Shown here one piece after another: positions 26,045-35,135 of a stretch of 64,000 nt of DNA. Below the pieces are notes generated by a model. That model was not told the origin of the DNA. It made no database searches and was given only the letters and a program-made list of their open reading frames with translations. The stretch spans positions 62,001 to 126,000 of the forward strand of contig CAZDWZ010000011.1 of assembly GCA_964509425.1 (NCBI GenBank), read 5' to 3'. The position numbers and the translations under genes were made by a program. The stretch's first letter is position 1, and every line of letters begins with the position of its first letter. The DNA is from CAZDWZ01 sp964509425 (GTDB lineage: Bacteria; Bdellovibrionota_C; UBA2361; SZUA-149; CAZDWZ01).

Positions 26045-26671
26045 ATGAAACTCGAAGTCTGGCTGGCTTTCGTCGCTGTTTGCACCTTGGTCAGTATCTC
26101 TCCCGGTCCTGGCGCAGTCTCGAGCATGAGTAATTCTCTAAGCTACGGTTTCGGCCGTGGACTCATCAACGTTCTCGGACTTCAATGCGCACTCCTCATT
26201 CATCTAACGTTCCTCGCGCTTGGACTCGGAGCGCTCTTTGCAACTTCGGAAGTCGCCTTTGCTCTTCTGAAGTACGCGGGAGCTGCATACCTGATCTATC
26301 TCGGGATCAAGAAGTGGACGACGGAGGGAGGATTTAATCTTTCGAAGACAGAACGACTTCAGCTCCCGGCGAAAACATTATTTCTCCGGGGTCTCGGCGT
26401 GAACCTCACGAATCCGAAGTCGATGGTCTTCTTTGGAGCATTGCTGCCGCAATTCATTGACCCAGCCGCGCCGCAGCTCCTGCAGTTTGCGATCCTGGCG
26501 GTAACAATCGTGCTGATAGACGGCCTGGTGATGGGTGCCTACGGATTTCTCGCGTCCAGCGTCCGCGGCTTCTTCGAGGATGCCCGGCGGATGAGAATTG
26601 CAAACCGTGCGTTCGGCAGCCTGTTTATGATCGCCGGGTTTGCGCTTCTGGCCGCCAAACGAAAGGCTTAG
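26045..26671 (+). CDS. LysE/RhtB-family amino-acid exporter
   Basis: 208 residues; the ATG at 26045 has GAGGAG eight bases upstream. Five to six membrane helices are visible. The start motif SISPGPGAVSSMSNSLSYGFGRG (about 18-40, the conserved GPG of the LysE family) is present, as is the later NPKSMVFFGALLPQF (about 120). LysE/RhtB proteins pump amino acids such as lysine, threonine or homoserine out of the cell. The substrate is not defined here. It has its own start region; the gene on the left belongs to cassette A. Confidence 0.85.
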   Translation: MKLEVWLAFVAVCTLVSISPGPGAVSSMSNSLSYGFGRGLINVLGLQCALLIHLTFLALGLGALFATSEVAFALLKYAGAAYLIYLGIKKWTTEGGFNLSKTERLQLPAKTLFLRGLGVNLTNPKSMVFFGALLPQFIDPAAPQLLQFAILAVTIVLIDGLVMGAYGFLASSVRGFFEDARRMRIANRAFGSLFMIAGFALLAAKRKA

Positions 26672-26765
26672 TGCTCGAAACTTTCAGCGCGAATCCCAAA
26701 GATGCAAGAGGATTTCTATAAAGACGAGAATGGAACTGTTGGGCTCTCGAGCGTCCTGGAGATTG

Positions 26766-27215
26766 TTACTTCGTCACAAACTGCTTTCCTTCACGCTTCA
26801 CGAGTGCGGCGATATCCTGATCTCGTTCAACGTAGCCTTTACTCATACCGTCCTTCCCATAATAGTAGACATAGGCCTGATCGCTACCATTCGAAATGAG
26901 CTTATAACTACGGCCGTACGGATCGAGCGGAATCTTGGCGAGAAAATCGGGGACGAGCTCGTCGAATGCTTTCGGTAGCCGCCCATGGACGTTGCCGAAC
27001 CGGGCCACGGTCCGGGCGAGTTCAACCACCGTTCGCCCCGCAGCAGCTTTCTCCTCGAGGTCCGCAGCTCCTTCCGGACTCCTGGCACGAGTCGTTGAAA
27101 AAGCAAGGAACAGTAAAAAAATGATCGCAAACCCGATCACGACGGTCACCGGCCGATCGAGGGGAGTTCCAACTTTTGGCTCCGGTTCGAGTGGTTTAGT
27201 GTCTAACGATTCCAT
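26766..27215 (-). CDS. GspG-like C-terminal domain protein with one membrane helix
   Basis: 149 residues if the ATG at 27215 is the start; the frame is open to 27266 with a weaker context. One helix lies at about 25-43. The remaining domain GRLPKAFDELVPDFLAKIPLDPYGRSYK matches the C-terminal part of type II secretion major pseudopilins (the LPxxFDEL and PxDPxG motif). No prepilin peptidase site is seen and the helix is internal, so it is probably a stand-alone paralogue. No secretion-system gene is near. Confidence 0.6.
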   Translation of the reverse strand: MESLDTKPLEPEPKVGTPLDRPVTVVIGFAIIFLLFLAFSTTRARSPEGAADLEEKAAAGRTVVELARTVARFGNVHGRLPKAFDELVPDFLAKIPLDPYGRSYKLISNGSDQAYVYYYGKDGMSKGYVERDQDIAALVKREGKQFVTK

Positions 27216-27675
27216 AATCGATTTATCGGCAGGGGCGCGCTTCGAGTCTCGTGCGCATTCGCACAATTAGGCACTTTTTTCGCGAAACGGCGCAGTTTTA
27301 TTGAAACCGGCGGATATTTTGACGCAATCAACTCATTGCAAATACGCAAATACATCAGTTTCCTCGGCAGAAGGCCGAGGCACGTAAGTATGTGATTCGC
27401 AATTGGTCAGAGGCGATTCACGTACCAACATCCTTGAGGTTGTCGCATCTTGACGATTCTTCGGCACTCTCAAAGCTTCGTCGGAAGCCAGAAAACTTCA
27501 ATTGCTCGTTACACAAAATTGCAGAGCGATTGTTTAGCGAGTGCAAAACGGTTGCTCAGCAGATCGCGATTCGAAATTGAATTGATCAGAGTTTGCGATC
27601 AACTTTCTTGTGTGTCACGCGGACGAGTCTCCGCGTCATATTTCCTTGAGAACTGCAATTTCATCGAGGGCACAG
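27216..27675. other. Intergenic, no gene supported
   Basis: A 62-residue frame at 27392-27580 has no ribosome binding site and an unlikely composition, so it is not called. GAGGG just before the ATG at 27676 is the start signal for the caspase-like gene. Confidence 0.4.
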
Positions 27676-30522
27676 ATGACAATCACATCAAATCAGAGTG
27701 GTGCTGGCATCCAACAAACATCATCGGACGATGGTCGAGATGTTTTGCTTTTCCCGTCTCTGGGTCGAGAGTTACTCAACCAGCTCGAGAATACGAAATT
27801 TGTGATGACGCTTCCGGAGCCGCTGGAGGATGGACCTCGAGGCGATGAGCCGAAGCGAGACGAGCCACGGCGTGATGAACCGAAGAAGGACGAACCGAGG
27901 CGTGGAGACGTTCGACAATTTCTCGAGAGAATGGCACGCGATCCATTGTCGATGATCGAGGATGTTCTAAAAAACGGTCCTCAGAAAGCGGCGACGCTGC
28001 TGTTCGACACTCTCTCAGTGAAATCGCCGGAAACAGCGGCGCTTGTTTTTCGCTCGTTGCCTCCGCTCACTGGTACGTCGGCCGGTGATGCGATGATCGT
28101 GCTCGCTTGCGTGCGACATCCGGACGTCGCGAAGCGTTTCATCGACAGCATTCCTCCGGGCGCCGCCACGGGGTTGGGAGATGCCGAGCTTCTCGCCTAC
28201 ATCAAGGCGCACGTAGAGATAGCACCGGCGATGCAGATTCTTCTTGACGATAAGTTTTCGGGCGGAAAAGGCAAACTCACCGACAAGGAGCGGGATATCA
28301 TCGCGAAGTCGATGTCTTCGGCTTCCCAGGAAGCGGCGATGTTCCTTGCTGAGCGCGTTCTTGAGCGAGCGCCCCTTGAAGCGGGAGTGCTCCTCCGAAA
28401 TCCAGAGGCGCTGAGCGGACATGCACGCGGGGCTTCGATCTTCGCGAATGTCGCTCGATATGCACCCGAAGCAGTCACTGCGGAAGTTTTGAAGCCGCTT
28501 ACGGCGGAGTTGAGGAACGCTGTTCTCGAGATTCGTGACGCGACGCTGTTCCTGAAGAAACTCGACCCGCGGCTTGTCGTGGGAGGTGACGCCTTGCCGA
28601 TGGACGAAGTCGCGCGAGGGAAGGTCCGGGACCTTGTACTCAAGGCCGATGTGTCGAAGCTGCCGGATGCCGTACTTCACCGAAGCGTGCAAATGTTGGG
28701 GAAAATTGCGCCTGACATCGCGGCAGAGTTGGGATTCCGAAACGCGAGCCGATTCAAGAGCCCGGATGCGATGGCCGTGCTCGCGGAGCTGACGATTTAT
28801 AATCCAGAAGGGGCGCTCGACAAAGCAAAAGAATTTCTCAAGCAAAAGCACATGTTGGGAAAGATCGTGGTTGCCGAGGCAATGTTCTATTTCGCGCTCA
28901 TGAACCCTGAAGCTGCGACACGGCGGTGCGACGATCTTATTGCCGGCCCGCTTGCGGACGATAAGCGCACGGGAGATCGGTTGAGACAGAACGTGGGACT
29001 TGCAAAGGCATTCCGCCTGACGTTGGGAAACGATAAATTAGAAGATCCGGTAAAGACGAGAGCGATGATCGAAGGAGTAGAAAAACTCGGACCTACGGTA
29101 CGAAATGAATTTCTGAGCATCTTTGGTCCGTTGGCTCCGCACATCCTGATTGAAAATCCCTCGCTTCTTAAAATTCCGGAAATGCTCAGAATCGCCGCAG
29201 AGTTCGCCGCGAAGGATCCGGCTTTTGTCATCAGCCGATTTGCTGAGCATAAAAACGAGCAGCTTCTCCGCACCGCAGCATTCGCGCTCGGAGCCGAAAA
29301 ATCCTTCGGCCCTGAAGCTCCGCTTGAAGAAGTGCCGCGAGAGATCGCCGCATTTAAGCTCGATGACAAGGCGAGGGCTCTCGCGGTCGAAAGTTTCAAG
29401 GCAGGGCTCGCCGCCGGAAAGGACATTTATTTGCTTCGAGGAACCCCGCCGCCAAAAGACGGAACTCCGGGGATGCTCATCGCCGAGCCGGCAATCCGGC
29501 GTGTTGCAGAGATTAAAGCCGCCGATCTTCTTTTCCCCGCCACGAATGGGAAGCTCGTGCCGTTTGAGAAATTATCCGATGCCGAGCGTGCCTCTTGGAC
29601 CCCCCGCGCCATTTTAGAATTGAAGATGGCTGTTTCGAGAAACTTGCCGGAAGGCACGACGAAGGTCACCGCGGACCTGGTACAGGCGGGATGCAAAACT
29701 CTTTTTGAAGCTGCCGGGAAATACGATTCGATTGCCGTGGCAAAAGGGAGAGACGTGTACGTTCTTGCGAACAGCGATAATTGGCGGGAAAATTTGAAGG
29801 GTCTAAACATGCCGCCATGGGTGAGCTTCTGGGCCGAAAAATCTCTTGGTGAGCCGAACGCCTTTGCCGGAAAGGAACTGATGAAGTCGTTAAAGGCTCA
29901 AGAAGCGCGCTCGGTGTCTCGGTTCTCTCCTGCGGTTACCGATCTGAGTCCATCAGTGGCGAAGAACAATTTTCTCGCGACGTTTGAGACAGCGAAAATC
30001 AAATCGACATTCATCTTCGCCGGTCATGGCTCTCCGACCGGGCTTGCGTCGACGGGAGGAGACGTAGTGAACGGGCTCCCGACAAAGGGTGAAGCGGAGA
30101 TTGCTCCAGGTGAGCTCGCGGAAGTTCTCATACGACGTGCCGAAGCATTGAAGGCGGGCAAGGTGTCTGTTGAGGATCGGGATCTGGTGATCCTCGATAG
30201 CTGCTTTTCGCAGGACTACATGCGCGCGGTGTTCTCAAGAATCAGCGAGAAATGCACCGATCCTGAAGTGCTCGCCCGGTTGCCCATCTTTGCCGTTGCT
30301 TCCGAGCACGGTCATTTATCATACGGGAGGGCGACAAAGGATCGGGATTCGTTCGTCGGATATATGTTCCGGGGCACCGGAACGACGACGCTAAAAGATC
30401 TCAGATTCTTAATTCTCCCGACTTCGAACCCCGGTCTTTTCTTTCTCGAACCCGGAAAGTCAGGAGAGGTCCCGCGAATGTTTCAGTTGGGAAGCGATGT
30501 GCGGCCGAGGAACTATGCGTAA
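27676..30522 (+). CDS. Large helical-repeat protein with C-terminal caspase-like domain
   Basis: 948 residues; the ATG at 27676 has GAGGG six bases upstream. After a disordered start comes a tandem of DEPRR/DEPKK units (about residues 55-75). Then comes a long run of helical repeat segments, roughly residues 80-600, with Leu/Ala spacing like HEAT or armadillo repeats. The C-terminal 200 residues contain IFAGHGSPTG and DLVILDSCFSQDY. This His-Gly and Asp-x-Cys pattern is the catalytic dyad of caspase-like or CHAT peptidases (clan CD). It may be a regulated protease with a protein-binding front end, as in bacterial defence or cell-death proteins. No toxin, effector or sensor gene lies beside it. 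Protease activity is inferred from the motifs. Confidence 0.7.
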   Translation: MTITSNQSGAGIQQTSSDDGRDVLLFPSLGRELLNQLENTKFVMTLPEPLEDGPRGDEPKRDEPRRDEPKKDEPRRGDVRQFLERMARDPLSMIEDVLKNGPQKAATLLFDTLSVKSPETAALVFRSLPPLTGTSAGDAMIVLACVRHPDVAKRFIDSIPPGAATGLGDAELLAYIKAHVEIAPAMQILLDDKFSGGKGKLTDKERDIIAKSMSSASQEAAMFLAERVLERAPLEAGVLLRNPEALSGHARGASIFANVARYAPEAVTAEVLKPLTAELRNAVLEIRDATLFLKKLDPRLVVGGDALPMDEVARGKVRDLVLKADVSKLPDAVLHRSVQMLGKIAPDIAAELGFRNASRFKSPDAMAVLAELTIYNPEGALDKAKEFLKQKHMLGKIVVAEAMFYFALMNPEAATRRCDDLIAGPLADDKRTGDRLRQNVGLAKAFRLTLGNDKLEDPVKTRAMIEGVEKLGPTVRNEFLSIFGPLAPHILIENPSLLKIPEMLRIAAEFAAKDPAFVISRFAEHKNEQLLRTAAFALGAEKSFGPEAPLEEVPREIAAFKLDDKARALAVESFKAGLAAGKDIYLLRGTPPPKDGTPGMLIAEPAIRRVAEIKAADLLFPATNGKLVPFEKLSDAERASWTPRAILELKMAVSRNLPEGTTKVTADLVQAGCKTLFEAAGKYDSIAVAKGRDVYVLANSDNWRENLKGLNMPPWVSFWAEKSLGEPNAFAGKELMKSLKAQEARSVSRFSPAVTDLSPSVAKNNFLATFETAKIKSTFIFAGHGSPTGLASTGGDVVNGLPTKGEAEIAPGELAEVLIRRAEALKAGKVSVEDRDLVILDSCFSQDYMRAVFSRISEKCTDPEVLARLPIFAVASEHGHLSYGRATKDRDSFVGYMFRGTGTTTLKDLRFLILPTSNPGLFFLEPGKSGEVPRMFQLGSDVRPRNYA

Positions 30523-31126
30523 ATCTTCGCGGGAATGATCCTCCCCGGGATTTTACACCGAGAAGTAGGGGCGTTTCATTTCCGCGTGCGAGCGGCGCAC
30601 GCGGATGGGTGCTAATCGGGCTGCATACGAAGCCTTAAAGCACCTGTACGAACTCGCGAGGAGAACTCCTGCGCGACTCTACGAGTGCTTAAGGCACTTG
30701 TATTTTGAAGCCGCCGGGGTCTGCGAAGCCTTAAAGCACTTGTATATTGTCTGCGCGGAGATTCTGACGCTGATTTTTTTGCTGATGGGGGAAACTTTTG
30801 CTGCTTCCTGCCGATTTGATCCTTGTGGATGGAGCTTTCAGGGGGGAATGGTTAGAGATTGATTGTTCCAAGCTGGCGAGGCACATCTTTTGAACGCTTT
30901 GTAAAACTTGCCAGCGGCCGCCCGGGTTGAATCGGGTCGGCCCTCCGCTTTTGTGGCACTCGCCAGGCTTGTAACACGCCACTCTGGAACATTTCGGGCG
31001 TGTCACACGTCAGGCGGTCTCTCTCGTCAGACCAGCGTCGTCGCGGTCGTCAATGGGACGCGTTCATACGATCAAGAGTCGCTGTGTCATCATATCGTCG
31101 GTCATCGAACCCTCGGAGCTGCGGCA
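30523..31126. other. Repeat- and hairpin-bearing region downstream of the caspase-like gene
   Basis: Three near-copies of a 19-base motif (GCCTTAAAGCACTTGTA type) lie near 30630, 30689 and 30727. Two hairpins are at 30872-30915 (GCTGGC-AG/CT-GCCAGC) and 30974-31003 (ACACGCC/GGCGTGT). A short possible gene at 30605 is listed separately. The stretch 31010-31126 holds no clear signal. Confidence 0.45.
30605..30862 (+). CDS. Possible small repeat protein (EALKHLY units)
   Basis: An 85-residue frame with three repeats: YEALKHLY near 8, YECLRHLY near 27 and CEALKHLY near 40, followed by a hydrophobic segment (IVCAEILTLIFLLMG). The repeated DNA differs between copies by both silent and replacement changes, which is compatible with coding. 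There is no ribosome binding site and the tail is poor in sense. Confidence is low; it may be a decayed duplication. Confidence 0.35.
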   Translation: MGANRAAYEALKHLYELARRTPARLYECLRHLYFEAAGVCEALKHLYIVCAEILTLIFLLMGETFAASCRFDPCGWSFQGGMVRD

Positions 31127-31963
31127 TCATACCTTCAGCTCGCGCCGGATCGCCCTGAACTTCTTCACCTGTTCGGTGAGGGCGATCTCGCAAGGCAATC
31201 GTTCGATCGAACTTGCGCCGTAGAACCCGCCGACGATCGGGACGCGGTCAAGGACGTACTTCGCGTCGTCCGGCATCGAGATGACGCCGCCGTGGCAGAG
31301 GACGATGACGTCCCCTCGCTCCTCCCGCGCTGCCTCGGCGATCGCCCGCACTTGGGCGACGGCCCCGTCGAGCGTCACACGAGCCTCCGCACCGATGCTC
31401 CCTCCGGTGGTGAGTCCGAGGTGGGCCACGATCACGTCGGCCCCCGCCCGCGTCATGCGTTTTGCCTCGCTGGCGTTAAACGCATACGGACTCGTGAACA
31501 TGTCGGCCTCGTGCGCGGCCGCGATCCAGTCCACCTCCTTGTCGTACCCGAAACCGGTCTTCTCGAGATCGACACGGAAGTTCCCGTCAATCAACCCCAC
31601 CGTCGGATAGTTCTGGATGCCGCTGTACCCGAGCGCCTTTAGCCTCGGGATGAAGGTGTGCGGTGGATAGCGCGGGTCGACCCCGTGCACGCCCGCGAGA
31701 ACCGGGGTCTTCGGCGCGGCGGTGATGATCTCCGCAGCCATCTCGAGGACGAGCGCGTTCGCATCGCAGAATGACAACATCCCGGCTAAACTCCCGAGCC
31801 CCGCCATGCGGAAGCGGCCGGAGTTGTAGACGATCAGCAGGTCGATCCCGCCCACCTCGGCGAACTTCGCGCTCAGGCCGATGCCTGCGCCGCCGCCGAT
31901 GATCGGCTCGTCGCGTTCGATCTTCGCCCGGAGACGGGCGAGGATGTCGGTCCGCTTGAACAT
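31127..31963 (-). CDS. GC-rich TIM-barrel signal-transduction / PEP-hydrolase-like protein
   Basis: 278 residues from the ATG at 31963, with CAGGAG upstream. The sequence GGGAGIGLSAKFAEVGGIDLL ... YNSGRFRMAGLGSLAG ... PVLAGVHGVDP ... GFSGIQNYPTVGLIDG ... HLGLTTGGSIG fits the TIM-barrel signal-transduction family (PF09370), once called phosphoenolpyruvate hydrolase-like. Members often sit next to regulators in gene clusters. Here it stands alone, with GC-rich codons unlike its neighbours, which points to acquisition. Enzyme activity is unproven for most of this family. The start is preceded by a small CCGAA/TTTCGG hairpin. Confidence 0.75.
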   Translation of the reverse strand: MFKRTDILARLRAKIERDEPIIGGGAGIGLSAKFAEVGGIDLLIVYNSGRFRMAGLGSLAGMLSFCDANALVLEMAAEIITAAPKTPVLAGVHGVDPRYPPHTFIPRLKALGYSGIQNYPTVGLIDGNFRVDLEKTGFGYDKEVDWIAAAHEADMFTSPYAFNASEAKRMTRAGADVIVAHLGLTTGGSIGAEARVTLDGAVAQVRAIAEAAREERGDVIVLCHGGVISMPDDAKYVLDRVPIVGGFYGASSIERLPCEIALTEQVKKFRAIRRELKV

Positions 31964-32026
31964 GTCGACTCCTGGAACTGGGTAATGGTTTGCCGGCCGG
32001 CTGGCGGGCAGGCGCTCCGAAAGGCG

Positions 32027-32077
32027 TTCGGAAGACACCTCTAAAAACGCGAGACGCATTCTTAGAGATGTCTTCGA
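32027..32077. repeat. Hairpin upstream of the TIM-barrel gene
   Basis: TTCGGAAGACACCTCTAA pairs with TTAGAGATGTCTTCGAA with about two mismatches around an 18-nt loop. It lies about 65 bases upstream of the gene at 31963. The rest of 31964-32562 shows no gene. Confidence 0.5.
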
Positions 32078-32562
32078 AATACCAAGGAACGAGACGAAGC
32101 AGAAATCGTGTCGATAGAACCTGAAAAAAGATGTGCTCTCGTATCGAAAATAGAAATGAGAGTAGAGATTCTTCCCCTATGCGAAGCTGTATTGATGAAA
32201 GGGACGCTGAATACTATGCCTCCGTGCGGAAACACAAATCGACCTTGAGAATTTTCGATTTCTTTAAATGCGTTTGATACTCGCGGTGAACATCTGTGAG
32301 CAAATTGTATTCAACATCATGACTTAGCAATACGGAGGGACAGCGACGAACTTCGAGAACGGAGTTCACTGCAGATCACCGGCGCACGCGTGGAGGAGCG
32401 CAGACCTGTAATGATCGGATTCCACTCGGTGAATCCCCTAGAATATGCTCTTTGAGAGCTCCGAATTCGCAAACTCCGGAAAGATTATTGACCTATGCGG
32501 GTCCAACTCCGCTAATAAACGAAGCGGCTTAGGAAATCGGCCGTCATTCGTCGCGGAGCCTC

Positions 32563-33114
32563 ATGTTTAGACTTTTCAATCTATTTTCGATTCCGGTCTA
32601 TTTCCACTGGTCGACCGCACTCGTTTTCTTGATATTGCTGCCGCTCAAGATGGCGGTGGGTTACGTCGCGGTGCTTCTGCTCATTCTGATTCATGAAATG
32701 GGACACTACATCGCGGCGCGTCGAAACGGTCTCGTCGGGACTGCAATCGAAATCTATCCGTTCTACGGCCTTTTCCATTGCGATGAGATCACGAGCCGAA
32801 GAGCAGGCCTCTGGCTCTACTTTGGCGGCGTCATCGCGCAGCTTATTGTGTTCGCGATTGCGCTTGTGATCGGAATTTACAGCTCCGACTTTCTGAGAAC
32901 CGCGCCCAAATACATCGATGCGATCTTTAACGTTTTCGTCCCAATCAATCTGTTGATGGTGTTCACGAATCTGTTGCCCATCGAACCGCTTGACGGCTGG
33001 TTTATTCGAGGGCTGCTGCGGAGAGAGCCGTTGCCTGAGCGACAACCCCCACGGCCGCTGAAGCCGAAAGAACGTCAACTTCGCGTTGTCTCGCGCGATG
33101 ATCACCTTCATTGA
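32563..33114 (+). CDS. Site-2 protease-like metalloprotease (M50 family)
   Basis: 183 residues with about four membrane helices. The zinc site LIHEMGHYIAARR (HExxH, about residues 43-55) and the second motif NLLPIEPLDGW near 143 (the NPDG-like LDG) are both present, as in M50/FtsH-independent site-2 proteases. Such enzymes cleave membrane-embedded substrates, often anti-sigma factors or signal peptides. The C-terminus is basic and Pro-rich. No anti-sigma or sigma gene lies beside it. Confidence 0.8.
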   Translation: MFRLFNLFSIPVYFHWSTALVFLILLPLKMAVGYVAVLLLILIHEMGHYIAARRNGLVGTAIEIYPFYGLFHCDEITSRRAGLWLYFGGVIAQLIVFAIALVIGIYSSDFLRTAPKYIDAIFNVFVPINLLMVFTNLLPIEPLDGWFIRGLLRREPLPERQPPRPLKPKERQLRVVSRDDHLH

Positions 33115-33174
33115 GTTGGATTCGGTTCGCAGAAATTCCATGCTGCACGGGCGCACAGGGACCAAGCGCTAAGA

Positions 33175-33516
33175 AGCGAACCGAAGCCGCATAGCTCGAA
33201 CCATCAGCAGACGCCGAAGGAAGAGTGCGTATGCGGCTAAGGCAAGCTCACCGGGTGTTCTTGTCACCCCGGGAGCTCAGGTGGTTACGTTCCTTCCATG
33301 ACCATGCGGCCGGGGGGCGAGTTGCCTCCGCCACCGCCGCTGTGCACTCTGCCATGGCCGCCTTGGTCGCGGCTCATGAGAGATCGGAAGGACCAAACCA
33401 CCACCGCAGAAAAGAGACGCACAGTTTGCATCGCTTTTCCTCCTACGCAGCTCTTCAGAACTTACGGTCTCCGGAGTTGTACCGGCACCAGGGAGCGAAG
33501 AGGCCCGCTCAGATCG
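33175..33516 (-). repeat. Repeat unit copy 1 with small peptide gene and conserved hairpins
   Basis: This stretch aligns with 36106-36450 over about 340 bp, roughly 65-70% identical by eye. Conserved parts, in minus-strand order, are an upstream block, the ribosome binding site TAGGAGGAA, a short reading frame, then two hairpins. The first hairpin is GAGCTCCCGGGGTG/CACCCGGTGAGCT, and its partner at the other copy has matched changes. The second is AGCCGCATA/TATGCGGCT. Confidence 0.6.
33285..33431 (-). CDS. Small Gly-rich peptide, copy 1
   Basis: 48 residues: MQTVRLFSAVVVWSFR then a Gly/Ser/Pro-rich end. It aligns with the 46-residue peptide at 36224-36364 (MQTLRLFSAIVVWSFQ). Both have AGGAGG 6 bases before the ATG. 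The first 16 residues are hydrophobic with a basic Arg and could form a short membrane segment or signal. Too short for ordinary gene finders. Function unknown; conservation of the start region and ribosome binding site between copies supports translation. Confidence 0.55.
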   Translation of the reverse strand: MQTVRLFSAVVVWSFRSLMSRDQGGHGRVHSGGGGGNSPPGRMVMEGT

Positions 33517-33747
33517 CGACGAGCTATTCCTCGGTTTCGACCTCAGCGCTGATCTTCGCTGAACAATAGAACTATACGACTTTGGTTCTCGCAGTTTATC
33601 ATTGTTGTCTTCGAGTTTCATCGGCAGTTCTGCGAATCACCCGCGAAAACTGCGCCGATTCTCACTTTGCGCGATTGCAATCCAGTTGCATTTCGCGGCA
33701 ATATTTCACGCCAGACCGGCTCTACGTTTCTTCGAGGAATTTTCAGG

Positions 33748-34194
33748 ATGTCATTTTTCATCGGTAACGAAATCAACTCAGCGATCAAATCACTTTCACT
33801 TGAATCCGAGGCGGCTCGCTTACCGGAAACACAAGCCGAAACGGTAAGGAATGACATTCAATCAAAGTTCGTGAACGGAAACGGATTGTGGTGGGAACAT
33901 TTCGTGGAGCCGACGGCATCCGTTTGGTTTAAAGCAGGCGACGCGTATCAGAGTCTTACGCGTTTTGTGCCGAAGCCGGATGAAAACTGCTGGCTGCTTT
34001 TCGAATCGCCTGATGCTGCCGGGCTTGTAATCTACGAGCTGACTCCGAGTACGGCTGTCAAAATTTTGGGCGAATGCGCAGGCTGTGAATATTATCTCGT
34101 CTCGAAAGATCTTGACTGGCTGATCTGCGAGAACGACCATGATGTGCTTATCGGGAGCGGCGAACCGGTGGTTCGGGCCATGTCCGCAAAATAA
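33748..34194 (+). CDS. SMI1-like / DUF6756-like hypothetical protein
   Basis: 148 residues from the ATG at 33748, with GAGGAA and AGG nearby. The middle contains GLWWEHFVEPTASVWFKAGDA and the end YYLVSKDLDWLICENDHD, aromatic-rich segments typical of a compact alpha/beta protein. I place it near the DUF6756 type by recall, with only moderate confidence. Such proteins sometimes serve as immunity proteins. No toxin gene is adjacent. Confidence 0.5.
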   Translation: MSFFIGNEINSAIKSLSLESEAARLPETQAETVRNDIQSKFVNGNGLWWEHFVEPTASVWFKAGDAYQSLTRFVPKPDENCWLLFESPDAAGLVIYELTPSTAVKILGECAGCEYYLVSKDLDWLICENDHDVLIGSGEPVVRAMSAK

Positions 34195-34198
34195 GCGA

Positions 34199-34214
34199 CG
34201 GGTAAGAGGATGGC
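34199..34214. repeat. Left flanking repeat of the 34.3-34.8 kb GC-rich gene
   Basis: GGGTAAGAGGATGGC (34200-34214) is largely the inverted complement of GCCATCCTCATCTACCC at 34931-34947, with a two-base gap and one mismatch. The pair frames the gene 34274-34834 and its two hairpins. Confidence 0.4.
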
Positions 34215-34226
34215 TCGAACCCGTGC

Positions 34227-34258
34227 TGCCGCGCTGGTGACTGATCACCCGCGCGGCA
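34227..34258. terminator. Bipartite hairpin after the gene at 34274
   Basis: Outer TGCCGCGC/GCGCGGCA and inner GGTGA/TCACC are separated by one mismatched base on each side, with loop CTGA. It lies 16 bases after the stop codon of the minus-strand gene. There is no T tract. Confidence 0.55.
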
Positions 34259-34273
34259 AGTTGCCTCTCTCGA

Positions 34274-34834
34274 TCACGCGTCCGTCACGGTGAACTCGAA
34301 CCAGCCGTCCACGCACGCCATCGTGACCGCGAGCTGGTGGCCGGTTTCCATCGCGATCGCCGCCTTCTCGCCGTTCACGCTCAGTCGGAAGTTCGCCTTG
34401 TTCGCGTTCCCGGTCATGATGACGCGGACCTTGCCGGCGACACCGTCGATCGCGATCGTCTTCGCGCCGAACCCGCCGTTCTCCGTGCGGTCGTAGTACT
34501 CGAACTTCTCCACGCGGGCGTTCACCTCGAGCGTGACGATCCCGCCGACCGACCCGGTGCGGGCCGTGCCGAAGCGGATCGCCCAGTCGGACGGGCCGGC
34601 CGCGTCGGGGTTCCCGACCACCGCGTTCACGTTCACGACGGTGGACGCGCCGGAGAACAGGAACTGGACGGGGATCTCGATCGCCCCGTAGACGGGGGCG
34701 AGGCACCGGCTGCTGCCCGCGAAGTGCGACTGGAGCACCACGCGGGTGTCGCCGAGCTTGAAGTTGGCCGGGAGTCCCGAGTGGGTGAAGTTACCCATCA
34801 CGGGGGTCGCCGGCCGGAGGACGTCGTCGAACAT
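34274..34834 (-). CDS. GC-rich hypothetical protein, 186 residues
   Basis: Start at the ATG at 34834 (MFDDVLRPATPVMGNF). A longer frame reaches 34927 but runs through a strong hairpin, so the internal start is preferred, though its ribosome binding site is weak. The protein is soluble, with beta-strand-like hydrophobic spacing and a C-terminal WFEFTVTDA. No family recognised. Third codon positions are nearly all G or C. It is framed by hairpins and a flanking repeat, as in the other cassette-like genes. Confidence 0.55.
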   Translation of the reverse strand: MFDDVLRPATPVMGNFTHSGLPANFKLGDTRVVLQSHFAGSSRCLAPVYGAIEIPVQFLFSGASTVVNVNAVVGNPDAAGPSDWAIRFGTARTGSVGGIVTLEVNARVEKFEYYDRTENGGFGAKTIAIDGVAGKVRVIMTGNANKANFRLSVNGEKAAIAMETGHQLAVTMACVDGWFEFTVTDA

Positions 34835-34870
34835 GGGATCTGTACCAGCAGGAACTAAGGGAAGGGCCTG

Positions 34871-34910
34871 TACCGCTCGCATCGCCGAAAAGTCGGCGAT
34901 CCAAGCGGTA
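34871..34910 (-). promoter_or_regulatory. Leader bipartite hairpin of the 34274 gene
   Basis: Outer TACCGCT/AGCGGTA, inner CGCCGA/TCGGCG, loop AAAG, symmetrical 5-nt internal loop. It ends about 37 bases before the chosen start (34834) on the minus strand. This mirrors the leader hairpins of cassettes A and B. Confidence 0.5.
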
Positions 34911-35135
34911 AAGAGCCCGAAAACCAATAAGCCATCCTCATCTACCCACCCCTTTCCCGAACGACGGAAACGGATGGATTTCTCAAGGGTCGACTACTCG
35001 GTGGGTGCCTCGAAGCGGAGACAGCGCTGTCAAAGATGGGGGCACTTTGTTTATGCGATCTTAGACGAAGGAGAAGTGGGTGATGCAAAAATGCAAGACT
35101 GTTGAAACAATTCTGACTCTGGTCTGTTATCGACT

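Noticed and set aside
27392..27580. 62-residue frame before the caspase-like gene
   Set aside because: No Shine-Dalgarno and no recognisable pattern.
33225..33569. Plus-strand frames over the repeat unit (for example 33225-33569)
   Set aside because: They overlap the conserved minus-strand peptide and hairpins and have no good start signal.
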